Below the pieces are notes generated by a model that saw only the letters and a list, made by a program, of their open reading frames with translations, did not search any database and was not told where the DNA came from. Source: Rhodoferax sp. (GTDB lineage Bacteria; Pseudomonadota; Gammaproteobacteria; Burkholderiales; Burkholderiaceae_C). Taken from it: DNA of 64,000 nucleotides. Location: contig NZ_JAQTXM010000001.1 in assembly GCF_028688795.1 (NCBI RefSeq), forward strand, positions 186,001 through 250,000, in the 5' to 3' direction. Below, in pieces: positions 36,532 to 45,118 of the stretch. Position 1 is the stretch's first letter. The number at the start of each line of letters is the position of its first letter. Both the position numbers and the translations under genes were made by a program.

Positions 36532-36546
36532 GCAGCTATTGATTTA
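36494..36546 (+). repeat. Dispersed repeat, copy 6, at the end of the chemoreceptor gene
   Basis: CCATCTAGCCCTTAATCACC then GGGCGTAAGCAGCTATTGAT. It supplies the last residues (HLALNHRA) and the TAA stop; the reading phase is the same as in copy 5 (ALALMNNAQ...), with TAA in place of CAA. It also spans the gap to the convergent tctA gene. Confidence 0.75.
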
Positions 36547-38037
36547 AGAGCGTTTTTTCAGCAGCCGTGGCAGCACCATGATGAGCACAATGACGACCAA
36601 AATCGTCAGTGACATCGGGCGCTGCAAGAAAATCATCGGGCTGCCCTCACCAATGGAAATCGCGTTGCGCATTTGGGCCTCGGCCAGTGGGCCCAAAATC
36701 ATGCCCACCAGCACCGGTGCCGTCGGGAAGTTAAAGCGCCGCATCACCAGCCCCAGCAGGCCAATGCCGTAGAGCAAAAACAAATCGAACGCGCTCTGGC
36801 GCATGCCGTAAGCACCCACCGTGGCAAAAATCAAAATGCCGGCATACAGCTGCGGCTTGGGCACCTTGAGCAACTTCACCCACAGGCCGATCATGGGCAA
36901 ATTCAGCACCAGCAGCATCACGTTGCCAATGTAGAGCGAGGCTATCAGCGCCCACACCAGTCCCGCCGAGGTGGTAAAAAGTTGTGGGCCGGGCTGAATG
37001 CCGTAGTTTTGAAAGGCCCCTAGCATGATCGCCGTGGTATTTGAGGTGGGAATGCCCAAGGTGAGCAGCGGAATCAGCGCTGCCGTCACCGTGGCATTGT
37101 TGGCCGCTTCGGGCCCGGCCACCCCTTCAATCGCACCTTTGGTCCCAAACTCGGCCTGGTGCTCGCCTTTGGCCAGTTTTTTCTCCATGGCATAGCTCAG
37201 AAAGGTCGGTATTTCGGTGCCACCGGCGGGAATACAACCAAATGGCGCACCAATCGCCGTGCCGCGCAACCAGGCAGGAATTGAACGCTTCCAGTCGCTC
37301 ATGGTCATGGTCACTCGGCTCATGCGGTTCTCGGATTCCACCGTTTTGCCCTCAAACAGCACCGCGTGCATGGCCTCGGCCACGGCAAACAGACCCACCG
37401 CCACCAGCACGATCTCAATGCCGTCCAAAAACTCTGGCACGCCACCGGTGTAACGCACTTGTCCGGTGATCTGGTCCATGCCCACCAACCCGGCGGCCAG
37501 GCCAACAAACAAAGCCGTCAAACCGCGCACCGTGCTTTGGCCCAGTACGGCGCTTACCGTGGTGAAGGCCAGCAGCATCAGCATGAAGTACTCGGGCGGG
37601 CCCAGCTTGACGGCAAATTCAGCCACCACCGGAGCAAACAGGGTGACGATCACCGTGGCAATCGTGCCAGCCACAAACGAACCGATGGCCGAGGTGGCCA
37701 GCGCCGCGCCAGCACGCCCGCTTTTGGCCATCTTGTTGCCTTCCATGGCGGTGACCATGGTGGCGGTCTCGCCCGGCGTATTGAGCAAAATCGAGGTGGT
37801 GGAGCCGCCATACATGGCGCCGTAATAAATGCCGGCAAAAAAGATCATCGAGGCGGTGGCCTCCACCTGCGTGGTAATGGGCAGCAACATGGCCACCGCC
37901 GTGGCCGGACCAATACCGGGCAACACACCCACAGCCGTGCCAAGCGCACAGCCTACAAAAGCCCACAGCAGATTCACTGGCGTGCCAGCAGTGGCAAAGC
38001 CCTGTAGCAACAGGTTCCAGGTTTCCATCACATCCAT
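36544..38037 (-). CDS. tctA: Tripartite tricarboxylate transporter, large permease
   Basis: Large membrane subunit of a TTT (TctABC) secondary transporter, 497 aa with about 12 TM helices. Family motifs: [20 protein letters not shown] near the N-terminus, [33 protein letters not shown] and [16 protein letters not shown]. The start at 38037 shares a base with the tctB stop (TAATG), so it is translated with tctB. It imports citrate or other carboxylates using the periplasmic binding protein encoded upstream. It is convergent with the chemoreceptor gene, 12 bases away. Confidence 0.94.
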   Translation of the reverse strand: MDVMETWNLLLQGFATAGTPVNLLWAFVGCALGTAVGVLPGIGPATAVAMLLPITTQVEATASMIFFAGIYYGAMYGGSTTSILLNTPGETATMVTAMEGNKMAKSGRAGAALATSAIGSFVAGTIATVIVTLFAPVVAEFAVKLGPPEYFMLMLLAFTTVSAVLGQSTVRGLTALFVGLAAGLVGMDQITGQVRYTGGVPEFLDGIEIVLVAVGLFAVAEAMHAVLFEGKTVESENRMSRVTMTMSDWKRSIPAWLRGTAIGAPFGCIPAGGTEIPTFLSYAMEKKLAKGEHQAEFGTKGAIEGVAGPEAANNATVTAALIPLLTLGIPTSNTTAIMLGAFQNYGIQPGPQLFTTSAGLVWALIASLYIGNVMLLVLNLPMIGLWVKLLKVPKPQLYAGILIFATVGAYGMRQSAFDLFLLYGIGLLGLVMRRFNFPTAPVLVGMILGPLAEAQMRNAISIGEGSPMIFLQRPMSLTILVVIVLIMVLPRLLKKRS

Positions 38038-38555
38038 TACAACCACCCACTTTCGGTCAAACCGGGCAGGTTGATGCCCAAAAACTTGGTGAACATCCAG
38101 TACACCGGCGCCGCAATCATGAGCGCCACCACAATATCAATCAGCCAGCTTTTGGCACCCGTCTGTGCGCTGGACTGGGCATTGCGCAGCCCGCGTGCCG
38201 CACACACAAAACACAGCGCGCAGCTGAAAATGAAACCTATCTGGGTGATCAACGCGGCGTTAAGCAACATGCCAGACGACATCCAGGCAAAACCCGCCCA
38301 GTACGGGTGTTCGCCACCATGCTCCTCCATGTTGAGAAACCCACCCCGGCGTGCCTTGCGAATCAGCATGACGCCACACAAGCCCAACGCGGCAGACACC
38401 ACCCAGGGTAAAAAATTGGGGCCAACACCGGCGTAGCCAGCGTTGGACGAAATAAACGCGGCACCCAGCGCAAGCCCGAGTGCAATCAGCAGCACCCCGA
38501 CACCGACCAGGGCCTGTAAATACGGTGAATGGCTTGCCAGGTCGCGCTTACGCAT
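38037..38555 (-). CDS. tctB: Tripartite tricarboxylate transporter, small permease
   Basis: Small membrane subunit of the TTT transporter, 172 aa, four TM helices (about 14-35, 47-65, 92-115, 138-157). The GVGPNFLPWVVSAALGLCGV motif is typical of TctB. GGAG precedes the ATG by seven bases. It lies between tctC and tctA in the usual C-B-A order. Confidence 0.9.
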   Translation of the reverse strand: MRKRDLASHSPYLQALVGVGVLLIALGLALGAAFISSNAGYAGVGPNFLPWVVSAALGLCGVMLIRKARRGGFLNMEEHGGEHPYWAGFAWMSSGMLLNAALITQIGFIFSCALCFVCAARGLRNAQSSAQTGAKSWLIDIVVALMIAAPVYWMFTKFLGINLPGLTESGWL

Positions 38556-38576
38556 GGGTGCTTCTCCAGAGGGGTT

Positions 38577-39536
38577 TTAGATCATGCCGGACTTGACCAT
38601 GGTCGCACGCAGCGCGGCAAAGTCGTTGTCAACAAACTTCTCAAACGCATCCCCGCTGAGCACGGCGGGTGTCCAGTTGTTTTTCTCCAGGGCTTCGGCC
38701 CAGGCTTTGGACTGCGTGGCTTTGATCACCATGTCAGTCAAGGCCTTGCGCTGCGCCGGGGTGATGCCGGGCGCGCCATAAACACCGCGCCAGTTGCCAA
38801 TTTCGACATCAATGCCCTGCTCTTTCAGCGTGGGCACGTCAATGCCTTTGAGTCGGGCGGCAGATGTGACGCCAATCGGCTTCATCTTGCCAGTCTTAAT
38901 GTACTCGGAGAACTCGCTGTAGCCGCTGCCGCCAATCGTCACATTGCCACCCAAAATGGCCGCCGTGGCCTCACCACCGCCACGGAAAGCCACGTAGTTG
39001 ATCTTGGCCGGGTCAACACCCACCACGCGGGCAATCATGGCCGCAGCAATGTGCTCGGTGGAGCCGCGTGAACCGCCACCCCACTTGACGCTGCCAGGGT
39101 CTTTTTTGAGCTGGGCCACCACGTCGGCCATGGTTTTGAACGGCGAGTTGGCGGGCAGCACAAACACGTTGTACTCGCTGGTCAGGCGGGCAATCGGGGT
39201 AGCCGCTGTGATAGACACCGGAGGTTTGCCGGTGATGATGCCGCCCAGCATCACAGCGCCCATCACCATCAGGGCGTTCGGGTCGCCCTTGCTGGCATTA
39301 ACAAACTGTGCCAGGCCCAAAGCACCGGCAGCACCGCCCTTGTTCTCATAGGTCACGGTGTCTGCCACCTTGGCGTCCATCAACGCCTTGCCAAGAGCCC
39401 GGCCGGTGCCGTCCCAGCCGCCACCCGGGTTCGCCGGAATCATCATTTTGACGTTGGTGGCAGCAAACGCCGACAGCGGCAAGCCGCCAGCGACAGCCAT
39501 TGCGGCCATGGATTTCAGAAAAGTATCACGACGCAT
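38577..39536 (-). CDS. tctC: Tricarboxylate-binding periplasmic protein (Bug family)
   Basis: Extracytoplasmic solute receptor of the Bug/TctC family, 319 aa. The N-terminus MRRDTFLKSMAAMAVAGGLP LSAFA is a signal peptide (possibly Tat-like, with RRDTFLK). Mature motifs are MMIPANPGGGWDGTGRALGK (ligand loop), ENKGGAAGALGLAQF and GGSRGSTEHIAAAMIA. The PANPGGGWDGTGR variant is seen in TctC of citrate-type systems rather than the generic 'YPPGGATD' Bug proteins. An excellent ribosome-binding site CAGGAGA precedes the ATG. It is the first gene of the leftward operon. Confidence 0.93.
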   Translation of the reverse strand: MRRDTFLKSMAAMAVAGGLPLSAFAATNVKMMIPANPGGGWDGTGRALGKALMDAKVADTVTYENKGGAAGALGLAQFVNASKGDPNALMVMGAVMLGGIITGKPPVSITAATPIARLTSEYNVFVLPANSPFKTMADVVAQLKKDPGSVKWGGGSRGSTEHIAAAMIARVVGVDPAKINYVAFRGGGEATAAILGGNVTIGGSGYSEFSEYIKTGKMKPIGVTSAARLKGIDVPTLKEQGIDVEIGNWRGVYGAPGITPAQRKALTDMVIKATQSKAWAEALEKNNWTPAVLSGDAFEKFVDNDFAALRATMVKSGMI

Positions 39537-39620
39537 CGAAGTCTCCTGTGTGGGTTGATAACACGGCCATGATGCGCGGCCAGGCTGTCAATCGGCTGTC
39601 CGCACACCCTAGGGGAAATA

Positions 39621-39649
39621 CCAATCTGGCAAGCGCTTGGCCCAATCTG
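39621..39649. promoter_or_regulatory. Candidate operator between tctC and the methyltransferase gene
   Basis: A perfect 10-bp palindrome CAAGCGCTTG (39630-39639) is flanked by two direct copies of CCAATCTG (39621-39628 and 39642-39649). It lies in the 138-bp divergent gap, 85-113 bp upstream of tctC. The position suits a binding site for the nearby TctD regulator, but nothing proves it. Confidence 0.35.
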
Positions 39650-39674
39650 TTACAACCGTCGTCATTCAAAATTT

Positions 39675-40940
39675 ATGACTGTTTCCATGTCCCAAACTTC
39701 CCAAAGCCCCGCCACCCCTGCCCCGCGCATCCACTGGACCGAATCTGACCTGGCCTGCGACGCCCTGTGGCGCAGTGAACGAGGCGGCTCGCCGCCAAAA
39801 CAGGTGGTGCTGGCCGACGACACCCTGACCGCCGACAGCGCCTACCGCCTGGCCTGCGCCGGCACTGGCCTGCTATGGCGCGGCGACTTTCAAAACGCCC
39901 GCCAACTGGTGCAAGCCATCGCACGCCGCATTGACCAGGTGCCAAAACGCAAACGCAGCAAAGCGGCCTTGCCCGTTCCCATCACCGAGGCCTTCAACCT
40001 GCACCGCCAGGCCCAGGCACAACGCGCCCGCACGCTGGGCATGGTGCTCATCCAGCTCGATGCCAACTTTAAGATTGCCCTGCGCCGCGCACCCGATGTG
40101 AGCCAGGCCTGCACCGAAGCCTGGGGCGAGGCCGACGCCTCACTAGGCCCGTCGGTGGTGTCGCTGCGCGAACTGCTGGGCGTCACCAGCGCCCATGAAT
40201 GGCGCCGCGTGGGTGTCGAGATTGCCGCCCTTGGGGACGCGCCCAACAACCGCATCCACCCGCACTACGGTGTGTTTTCGCCAGTGCGCGGCGAATACAT
40301 TGGCTTGGTGGCTAGCGCCCACCTACCCAAGCCACCCAAGGGACAGACCGACATCACGGCGTTTGACATTGGCACCGGCACCGGTGTGCTGGCCGCTGTG
40401 CTGGTGCAGCGGGGCGTGCGCCATGTCATGGCCACCGAATGTGAGCCCCGCGCCTTGGTTTGCGCCCAAGACAACGTGACGCGTCTGGGGCTGCAGCGCC
40501 AAATTTCGGTGCTGCAGGCGGATTTGTTCCCGCCAGGACTGGCCTCGTTGATTGTCTGCAACCCACCCTGGCTGCCGGCACGGCCAAGCTCTCCGCTGGA
40601 GCGCGCCGTGTACGACGAGGGTGGCCGCATGCTCAAAGGCTTTTTGGCCGGACTGGCCGAGCACCTCGCCCCCGGCGGTGAAGGCTGGCTGATCTTGTCC
40701 AACCTGGCGGAACTGCTGGGCATGCGCACGCGCGAAGAGCTGCTGGCAGCTTTTGAGCAACACGGCCTGCGCGTGGTCAGCCGCATTGATGCCAAGCCAC
40801 TGCACCCCAAAGCCGAGGACACCACCGACGCCCTGCACCAGGCGCGTGCCAAAGAGATCACCTCGCTGTGGCGGCTGGCGGTGCATAAGCCAGCGACAGC
40901 ACCTGCCCCGGGCCAGGTCCATGAAGCTGCTGCTGATTGA
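39675..40940 (+). CDS. SAM-dependent methyltransferase (HemK/N-methyltransferase-like)
   Basis: 421-aa class I methyltransferase. The SAM-binding motif is ITAFDIGTGTGVLAAVLVQRG (about 228-248), and the catalytic NPPW (in LIVCNPPWLPARP) is the Asn-Pro-Pro-aromatic motif of enzymes that methylate amide or exocyclic nitrogen, as in PrmC/HemK and RsmC. An N-terminal domain of about 200 residues (RSKAALPVPITEAFNLHRQA) has no known function to me. The substrate is unknown. It overlaps the response-regulator gene by 20 bases, so it is cotranscribed with the TctD/TctE-like pair. Confidence 0.85.
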   Translation: MTVSMSQTSQSPATPAPRIHWTESDLACDALWRSERGGSPPKQVVLADDTLTADSAYRLACAGTGLLWRGDFQNARQLVQAIARRIDQVPKRKRSKAALPVPITEAFNLHRQAQAQRARTLGMVLIQLDANFKIALRRAPDVSQACTEAWGEADASLGPSVVSLRELLGVTSAHEWRRVGVEIAALGDAPNNRIHPHYGVFSPVRGEYIGLVASAHLPKPPKGQTDITAFDIGTGTGVLAAVLVQRGVRHVMATECEPRALVCAQDNVTRLGLQRQISVLQADLFPPGLASLIVCNPPWLPARPSSPLERAVYDEGGRMLKGFLAGLAEHLAPGGEGWLILSNLAELLGMRTREELLAAFEQHGLRVVSRIDAKPLHPKAEDTTDALHQARAKEITSLWRLAVHKPATAPAPGQVHEAAAD

Positions 40941-41637
40941 AGACGACAGCGCGCTGCACACGGCGCTCAGCCGCTCCCTGACCCGGCTCGGCTGGCAGGT
41001 TGAGGTGTGTGAGGATGGCCGCGCTGCCCTGCCCAAGTGGCGCGCCGGCCACTTTGATGTGGTGCTGCTGGATTTGACCCTGCCCGGGCGCGATGGCTTG
41101 GCCGTGCTGCAACAGGCGCGCGATGAAGGCTTGGCCACTCCGGTGCTGATCCTGACCGCGCGCGGCACAGTAGGCGACCGGGTGCAAGGCCTGAATGCCG
41201 GGGCGGACGACTACCTGCCCAAGCCGTTCGATTTGGATGAGCTTGAAGCACGCGTACGCGCCCTGCACCGCCGCCACCCTGAAAAATATGAAAATTCAAG
41301 CTCTAAACCATATGAATCAAGCGTCATAAGCTATGACAATGAGAGCAAAGCAATTTACCACGCCGGCCAGGTATTGGACCTGAGCAGCCGCGAACTCGCC
41401 ATGTTGCGCCCTCTGCTGGCCCGCGCTGGCCAGGCCGTCACCAAAGAAAAGCTGTTTGAACTGGTGTTTCCAGGCCAGGCCGAAGTGCAGTTTGAAGCCA
41501 TTGAGGTGGTGGCCTACCGGCTGCGCAAAAAGCTCCAGGGCACGGGTGCCACCCTGACCACGCTACGCGGCCTGGGCTATTTGCTCAAGCTTGAACCCCC
41601 CAAGCCGACTCAGACCCGTCCCGGCCATGAGGCTTGA
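40921..41637 (+). CDS. tctD: TctD-like OmpR-family response regulator
   Basis: 238-aa response regulator. The receiver has MKLLLIEDDSALH, Asp in VVLLDLTLPGRDGL and YLPKPFDLDEL. The C-terminal winged helix has LSSRELAMLRPLLARAGQ, EAIEVVAYRLRKKL and TLRGLGYLLKLE. Between the two domains the linker (EKYENSSSKPYESSVIS, about 121-140) is encoded by a degenerate copy of the dispersed repeat and is unlike normal TctD. Start ATG 40921 sits inside the end of the methyltransferase gene. It overlaps the sensor kinase by 11 bases. With the tct genes nearby, control of tctCBA is the likely job. Confidence 0.88.
   Translation: MKLLLIEDDSALHTALSRSLTRLGWQVEVCEDGRAALPKWRAGHFDVVLLDLTLPGRDGLAVLQQARDEGLATPVLILTARGTVGDRVQGLNAGADDYLPKPFDLDELEARVRALHRRHPEKYENSSSKPYESSVISYDNESKAIYHAGQVLDLSSRELAMLRPLLARAGQAVTKEKLFELVFPGQAEVQFEAIEVVAYRLRKKLQGTGATLTTLRGLGYLLKLEPPKPTQTRPGHEA
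41288..41340 (+). repeat. Degenerate dispersed repeat, copy 7, in the regulator linker
   Basis: AAGCTCTAAACCATATGAAT then CAAGCGTCATAAGCTATGAC aligns with the repeat core, but in a different reading phase from the other forward-class copies. It falls exactly between receiver and DNA-binding domains. Confidence 0.5.
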
Positions 41638-43063
41638 CCTGCGCCACCTGTCACTGCGCAGCTACCTGATGCTGGGCATTTTGCTGCCCGTGGCGCTGTT
41701 CATTTTGGTCGACAGCATGGTGCTGTACCGCCAGGCCTTGACCGCTGTCAACACCGCCTACGACCGCACCCTGCTGGCTTCAGCCAAGACGATTGGCGAA
41801 CACATCCAGGCCGATGGTGAGGCAGATAGCGCCCAGCTGCGTGCCTTGGTGCCCTACGCCGCGTTGGAAGTGTTTGAGGCCGACAACCGCAGCCGCATGA
41901 TTTACCGCATCTCGGACACCCGGGGCACGCTGATTGACGGGTTCGCCGACCTGGCGCTTTGGCGCGGCCAACTGCCCGCCTTGGGGCCATACGCCGCGTT
42001 GGTCGACTTTTATGACGACACCTACCGAGGCGATGCAGTACGTGTGGCAGTGCTGCTGCAGCCAGTAGCCATGCAACGCGCCCGCACCATGGCCGTGGTT
42101 CAGGTGGCTGAAACTCTGGAGCTGCGCCGCACCCTGGCTCGGCAAATTTTGCTCGACACCCTGTGGCGACAACTGGCGCTGGTGGCGGTGATTGCCCTGG
42201 TGGTGTTTGTGGTGGTGCAGCGCGCCACCCGACCGGTGCGTCACTTGAGCCTGCAACTGCAGCAGCGCCGCCTGGATGACCTGACACCACTGGTGGTAGA
42301 CGACGCGCCACGCGAGCTGCGACCGCTGCTCGACGCCACCAACACCACCATGCAGCGCCTGCACCATCTGTTGGACAACCAGAAACGCTTTGTGCGCGAC
42401 ACCGCCCACCAGTTGCGCACCCCGCTGGCCGTGCTCAAGGTGCAGGTGCAATCGGCCCTGCGTGGTGACGTGGATGCCAACCAGGGCCTGCTTGAAATCA
42501 GCCACACGGTCGAGCGCGCCACGCAGTTGGCCAACCAAATGCTGGCACTGGCCAAGGTAGCGCAACTGGCGCAGGAGAAGGCCACCGAGCCGGTCGACTG
42601 GGCAGGCATTCTGCGAGAAGTAGCGCTGGACCTGGCACCTTTGACGGCCGACAAGGCGCTTGACTTTGAGATTGACACCCAACCGGCCCCGATTCAAACG
42701 CACGCCTGGATGCTGCGCGAACTGTCGCGTAACTTGCTGCACAACGCCATTCGCTACAGCCCTGAGCATGGCAAGCTGCAGGTGCGCCTGCTGTGCGATG
42801 CCAGCCACGCGGCATTGGTCATCAGCGACGAGGGGCCAGGCATCAGCGATGAACTGCGCAAGCGCTTGTTCCAGCCCTTTTCAGCGGGCCAAATGCACAG
42901 CGGCAGTGGCTTGGGGCTGGCCATTTGCCATGAAATTGCCCACACCCTGGGCGGGCAAATCGAGCTGCTCAACCGCAGCACACATGGCCAGATCTGTGGG
43001 CTTGACAGCACCGTGCGCCTGCCCTTGGCGGTGCCCCCTGCAATCTCGCCAACAAGCCGATAA
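41627..43063 (+). CDS. tctE: TctE-like sensor histidine kinase
   Basis: 478-aa membrane sensor kinase. TM1 is about 15-36 and TM2 about 178-200, with a TctE-type periplasmic sensor domain (2CSK_N) of about 140 residues between them. The kinase core has the H-box FVRDTAHQLRTPLAVLKVQV, N-box NLLHNAIRYS, DEGPGISDELR and GSGLGLAICHE. The AHQLRTPL form of the H-box is characteristic of TctE/QseC-like kinases that respond to carboxylates. The ATG at 41627 overlaps the regulator stop by 11 bases. It probably senses the ligand carried by TctC. Confidence 0.9.
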   Translation: MRLDLRHLSLRSYLMLGILLPVALFILVDSMVLYRQALTAVNTAYDRTLLASAKTIGEHIQADGEADSAQLRALVPYAALEVFEADNRSRMIYRISDTRGTLIDGFADLALWRGQLPALGPYAALVDFYDDTYRGDAVRVAVLLQPVAMQRARTMAVVQVAETLELRRTLARQILLDTLWRQLALVAVIALVVFVVVQRATRPVRHLSLQLQQRRLDDLTPLVVDDAPRELRPLLDATNTTMQRLHHLLDNQKRFVRDTAHQLRTPLAVLKVQVQSALRGDVDANQGLLEISHTVERATQLANQMLALAKVAQLAQEKATEPVDWAGILREVALDLAPLTADKALDFEIDTQPAPIQTHAWMLRELSRNLLHNAIRYSPEHGKLQVRLLCDASHAALVISDEGPGISDELRKRLFQPFSAGQMHSGSGLGLAICHEIAHTLGGQIELLNRSTHGQICGLDSTVRLPLAVPPAISPTSR

Positions 43064-43100
43064 ACTTGCTCGACCAAAACATTACCAAAGAGTTTTCATC

Positions 43101-43685
43101 ATGGCTTTATTAACCCAATCGATGCGTTGTGTTGGCAAGATGGCGGCATTGGCCGCGCTGCTTGCCAGCGCACTTGTCCAAGCCGCGCCTGCGGTCGCTG
43201 CCAGCACCGCCTGTCCGGCGGTTTTAAAACACAGCTTCAACCGCCTGCAAGACGAAGCACCCCAAAACCTGTGCCAATACGCAGGTAAGGTGATTTTGGT
43301 GGTCAACACCGCCAGTTTTTGCGGGTTCACCGAGCAGTACGAAGGGCTGGAAGCGCTGTATGCCAAGTACAAGGACAAAGGCCTGGTGGTGCTGGGTTTC
43401 CCGTCCAACGACTTTGGCAAGCAAGAACCCGGTTCCGACAAGGAAATTGCCGACTTTTGCTACAACACCTACGCCGTGAAGTTCCCGATGTTTTCCAAAA
43501 CCGTGGTGTCTGGCCCGAATCGCACCACGTTTTATGCACAACTTGCCAAAGAAACCGGCACCACACCCAAGTGGAATTTTTACAAATACCTGATTGATCG
43601 CAACGGCAAAGTGGTCGACAGCTACAACAGCATGACCAAGCCGCAAAGCAAGACTTTGGTAGCGGACATCGAAAAGCTGCTTTGA
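43101..43685 (+). CDS. Glutathione peroxidase, predicted exported
   Basis: Thiol peroxidase of the GPx family, 194 aa. A signal peptide (MAALAALLASALVQAAPAVA) suggests a periplasmic location, unlike cytoplasmic BtuE. The catalytic tetrad is visible: Cys in NTASFCGFTEQYEGL, Gln in GFPSNDFGKQEPG, Trp-Asn in TPKWNFYKYLID. The residue is Cys, not selenocysteine. ATG 43101 follows AAAGAG; longer upstream frames overlap tctE and are not homologous. It stands 37 bases after tctE and could be cotranscribed. Confidence 0.9.
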   Translation: MALLTQSMRCVGKMAALAALLASALVQAAPAVAASTACPAVLKHSFNRLQDEAPQNLCQYAGKVILVVNTASFCGFTEQYEGLEALYAKYKDKGLVVLGFPSNDFGKQEPGSDKEIADFCYNTYAVKFPMFSKTVVSGPNRTTFYAQLAKETGTTPKWNFYKYLIDRNGKVVDSYNSMTKPQSKTLVADIEKLL

Positions 43686-43739
43686 CGCAGTGTCAAAGCC
43701 GCAAAACCGCACCTACCACCCGACCTGACGACCCAACCG

Positions 43740-44168
43740 ATGGAAAAATTGCGCATTGACAAATGGCTGTGGGCCGCGCGCTTTTACAAGACGCGCACGC
43801 TGGCCAGTGAAGAGATCGACAAAGGCCGCGTGCAGGTCAATGGCGTGGCCGTCAAGCCCGCTCGCGAACTCAAGGCTGGTGACAGCGTCCAGTTGCGCAG
43901 CGGGCCGGTGACACGGACTGTGACGGTGCTCGGCATCAGTGACAAACGTGGCCCGGCACCCGTAGCAGCCAAGCTGTATCAGGAAACCGAAGACTCGGTC
44001 GCCCAGCGCCTGCAAGCCGCTGAACAGCGCCAACTGGCCCCAGAACCCGCCTTGACCCTACTGCAGGGCCGCCCCACCAAACGTGACCGTCGCGATACCG
44101 AACAAGCCCGTGAAAACCTGCGCGATGGGGAATGGAACGACCGCTGGAGCGTGTCGTTTGACAAATAG
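43740..44168 (+). CDS. hslR: Hsp15-like S4-domain RNA-binding heat-shock protein
   Basis: 142-aa S4-domain protein of the Hsp15 family, which binds free 50S subunits carrying nascent chains after heat shock. The S4 motif is MEKLRIDKWLWAARFYKTRT, then ASEEIDKGRVQVNGVAVKPA and AGDSVQLRSG. The C-terminal basic tail (RPTKRDRRDTEQAR, DRWSVSFDK) fits the family. It is convergent with the cytochrome gene. Confidence 0.92.
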   Translation: MEKLRIDKWLWAARFYKTRTLASEEIDKGRVQVNGVAVKPARELKAGDSVQLRSGPVTRTVTVLGISDKRGPAPVAAKLYQETEDSVAQRLQAAEQRQLAPEPALTLLQGRPTKRDRRDTEQARENLRDGEWNDRWSVSFDK

Positions 44169-44189
44169 GCCCCTGGGTTGAATGGCCAG

Positions 44190-44723
44190 CTAGCGGGGCG
44201 GACGCCCCACACCTTGTGTGCCATTGGCACGCGCCGAAAGGTAGGCATACAAATCGACCACATGGGCGTTCACCCGTGGTTCACCTTGCCAGGCAGGCAT
44301 CACCAGCCGCCCCTCCCTGCCCTGCACAACCTCTTCAACCAGCGCTGACTGTGCCGCAGCATCGCCACCCGGTTGCGTCACGGACAACTGCCAGTCGTAC
44401 CGCACGAGCACCAGGTTGACGAACCGCTGGGCGGTCATGTCACGCACCCGTGGCAACAAATCGGGCGCACCCGCCGAACCAGTGGCCGCCGCGCCATGAC
44501 AGCCCGCGCACCGGTCCTGAAAGACCCGCCAGCCAGCATACACAGAACCGGGCGGCTCAGCGCGCTGCGCCAGTTCCCTGGCGGCCTGCGTGTTCTCCAC
44601 CTCAACAGCGCAGCCGGCCAGCAGCACAAGGGATGCAAGCGCACCAGCGCACAGCACGCCAACCGCCGCCGACAACCTGCGTGGCATCGGTAATCTCAAT
44701 GAAAAATTTGAAAACATTGTCAT
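44190..44723 (-). CDS. Cytochrome c lipoprotein
   Basis: Single-heme c-type cytochrome, 177 aa. It has a lipoprotein signal with lipobox LLAGC and a heme motif CAGCH in RVFQDRCAGCHGAAATG; the distal Met is probably in RLVMPAWQGEPRVNAHVVDL. This is a class I cytochrome c, likely tethered facing the periplasm and serving as an electron shuttle. The start at 44723 is set by AGGTGAT upstream; other ATGs at 44729 and 44717 are possible, and the long open frame to 44927 is not coding-like. No oxidase or dehydrogenase partner is adjacent. Confidence 0.85.
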   Translation of the reverse strand: MTMFSNFSLRLPMPRRLSAAVGVLCAGALASLVLLAGCAVEVENTQAARELAQRAEPPGSVYAGWRVFQDRCAGCHGAAATGSAGAPDLLPRVRDMTAQRFVNLVLVRYDWQLSVTQPGGDAAAQSALVEEVVQGREGRLVMPAWQGEPRVNAHVVDLYAYLSARANGTQGVGRPPR

Positions 44724-44944
44724 CTTCATCACCTGTTGCTTTCCAAAAGTAGAAGAACAGCGCCTGGACAAAAAAGAATGGTCACTTGTTTTGGTGAACA
44801 GCCCTTCGTTTGGCGGCTGATGGTGATTCTGGCCAAGCTTTGACACCTGTGTGTTGTCAAAGCGCAAGGTCTGTGGTGTTGAGCTGCAACCAACCTGCCC
44901 CCTGTGCGGCTGTCGGTGGTGCGACATTCATTCAAGAAAAATGA

Positions 44945-44979
44945 AAAAACCCCAAGTGAATCAATCACTTGGGGTTTTT
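44945..44979 (-). terminator. Strong bidirectional Rho-independent terminator after tRNA-Ser
   Basis: Perfect 15-bp stem (AAAAACCCCAAGTGA / TCACTTGGGGTTTTT) with a 5-base loop ATCAA, directly 3' of the tRNA on the minus strand. A and T runs on both sides let it work in both directions. Confidence 0.88.
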
Positions 44980-44982
44980 ATT

Positions 44983-45075
44983 TGGCGGAATCGGAGAGAT
45001 TCGAACTCTCGATGAGGCTCTACACCCCATACTCCCTTAGCAGGGGAGCACCTTCGGCCACTCGGTCACGATTCC
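44983..45075 (-). tRNA. serT: tRNA-Ser (anticodon GCT)
   Basis: 93-nt class II tRNA. Acceptor arms GGAATCG / CGATTCC pair fully, the discriminator is G and CCA is encoded. The anticodon loop CTGCTAA in stem CTCCC/GGGAG gives GCT, reading AGC/AGU Ser codons. A long variable arm and the TTCGAAT T-loop are present. A -10-like CATAAT (minus strand, 45093-45098) lies 18 bases upstream, and the strong terminator follows 3 bases after CCA. The gene symbol is only a label for the isoacceptor. Confidence 0.95.
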
Positions 45076-45118
45076 TGAATTTCAGAGCCGCGATTATGTC
45101 ACGACTTGGGGTACTTTT

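Noticed and set aside
44724..44927. 66-codon N-terminal extension of the cytochrome c
   Set aside because: Not signal-like, and a strong AGGTGAT site sits before the ATG at 44723, which gives a good lipoprotein signal.
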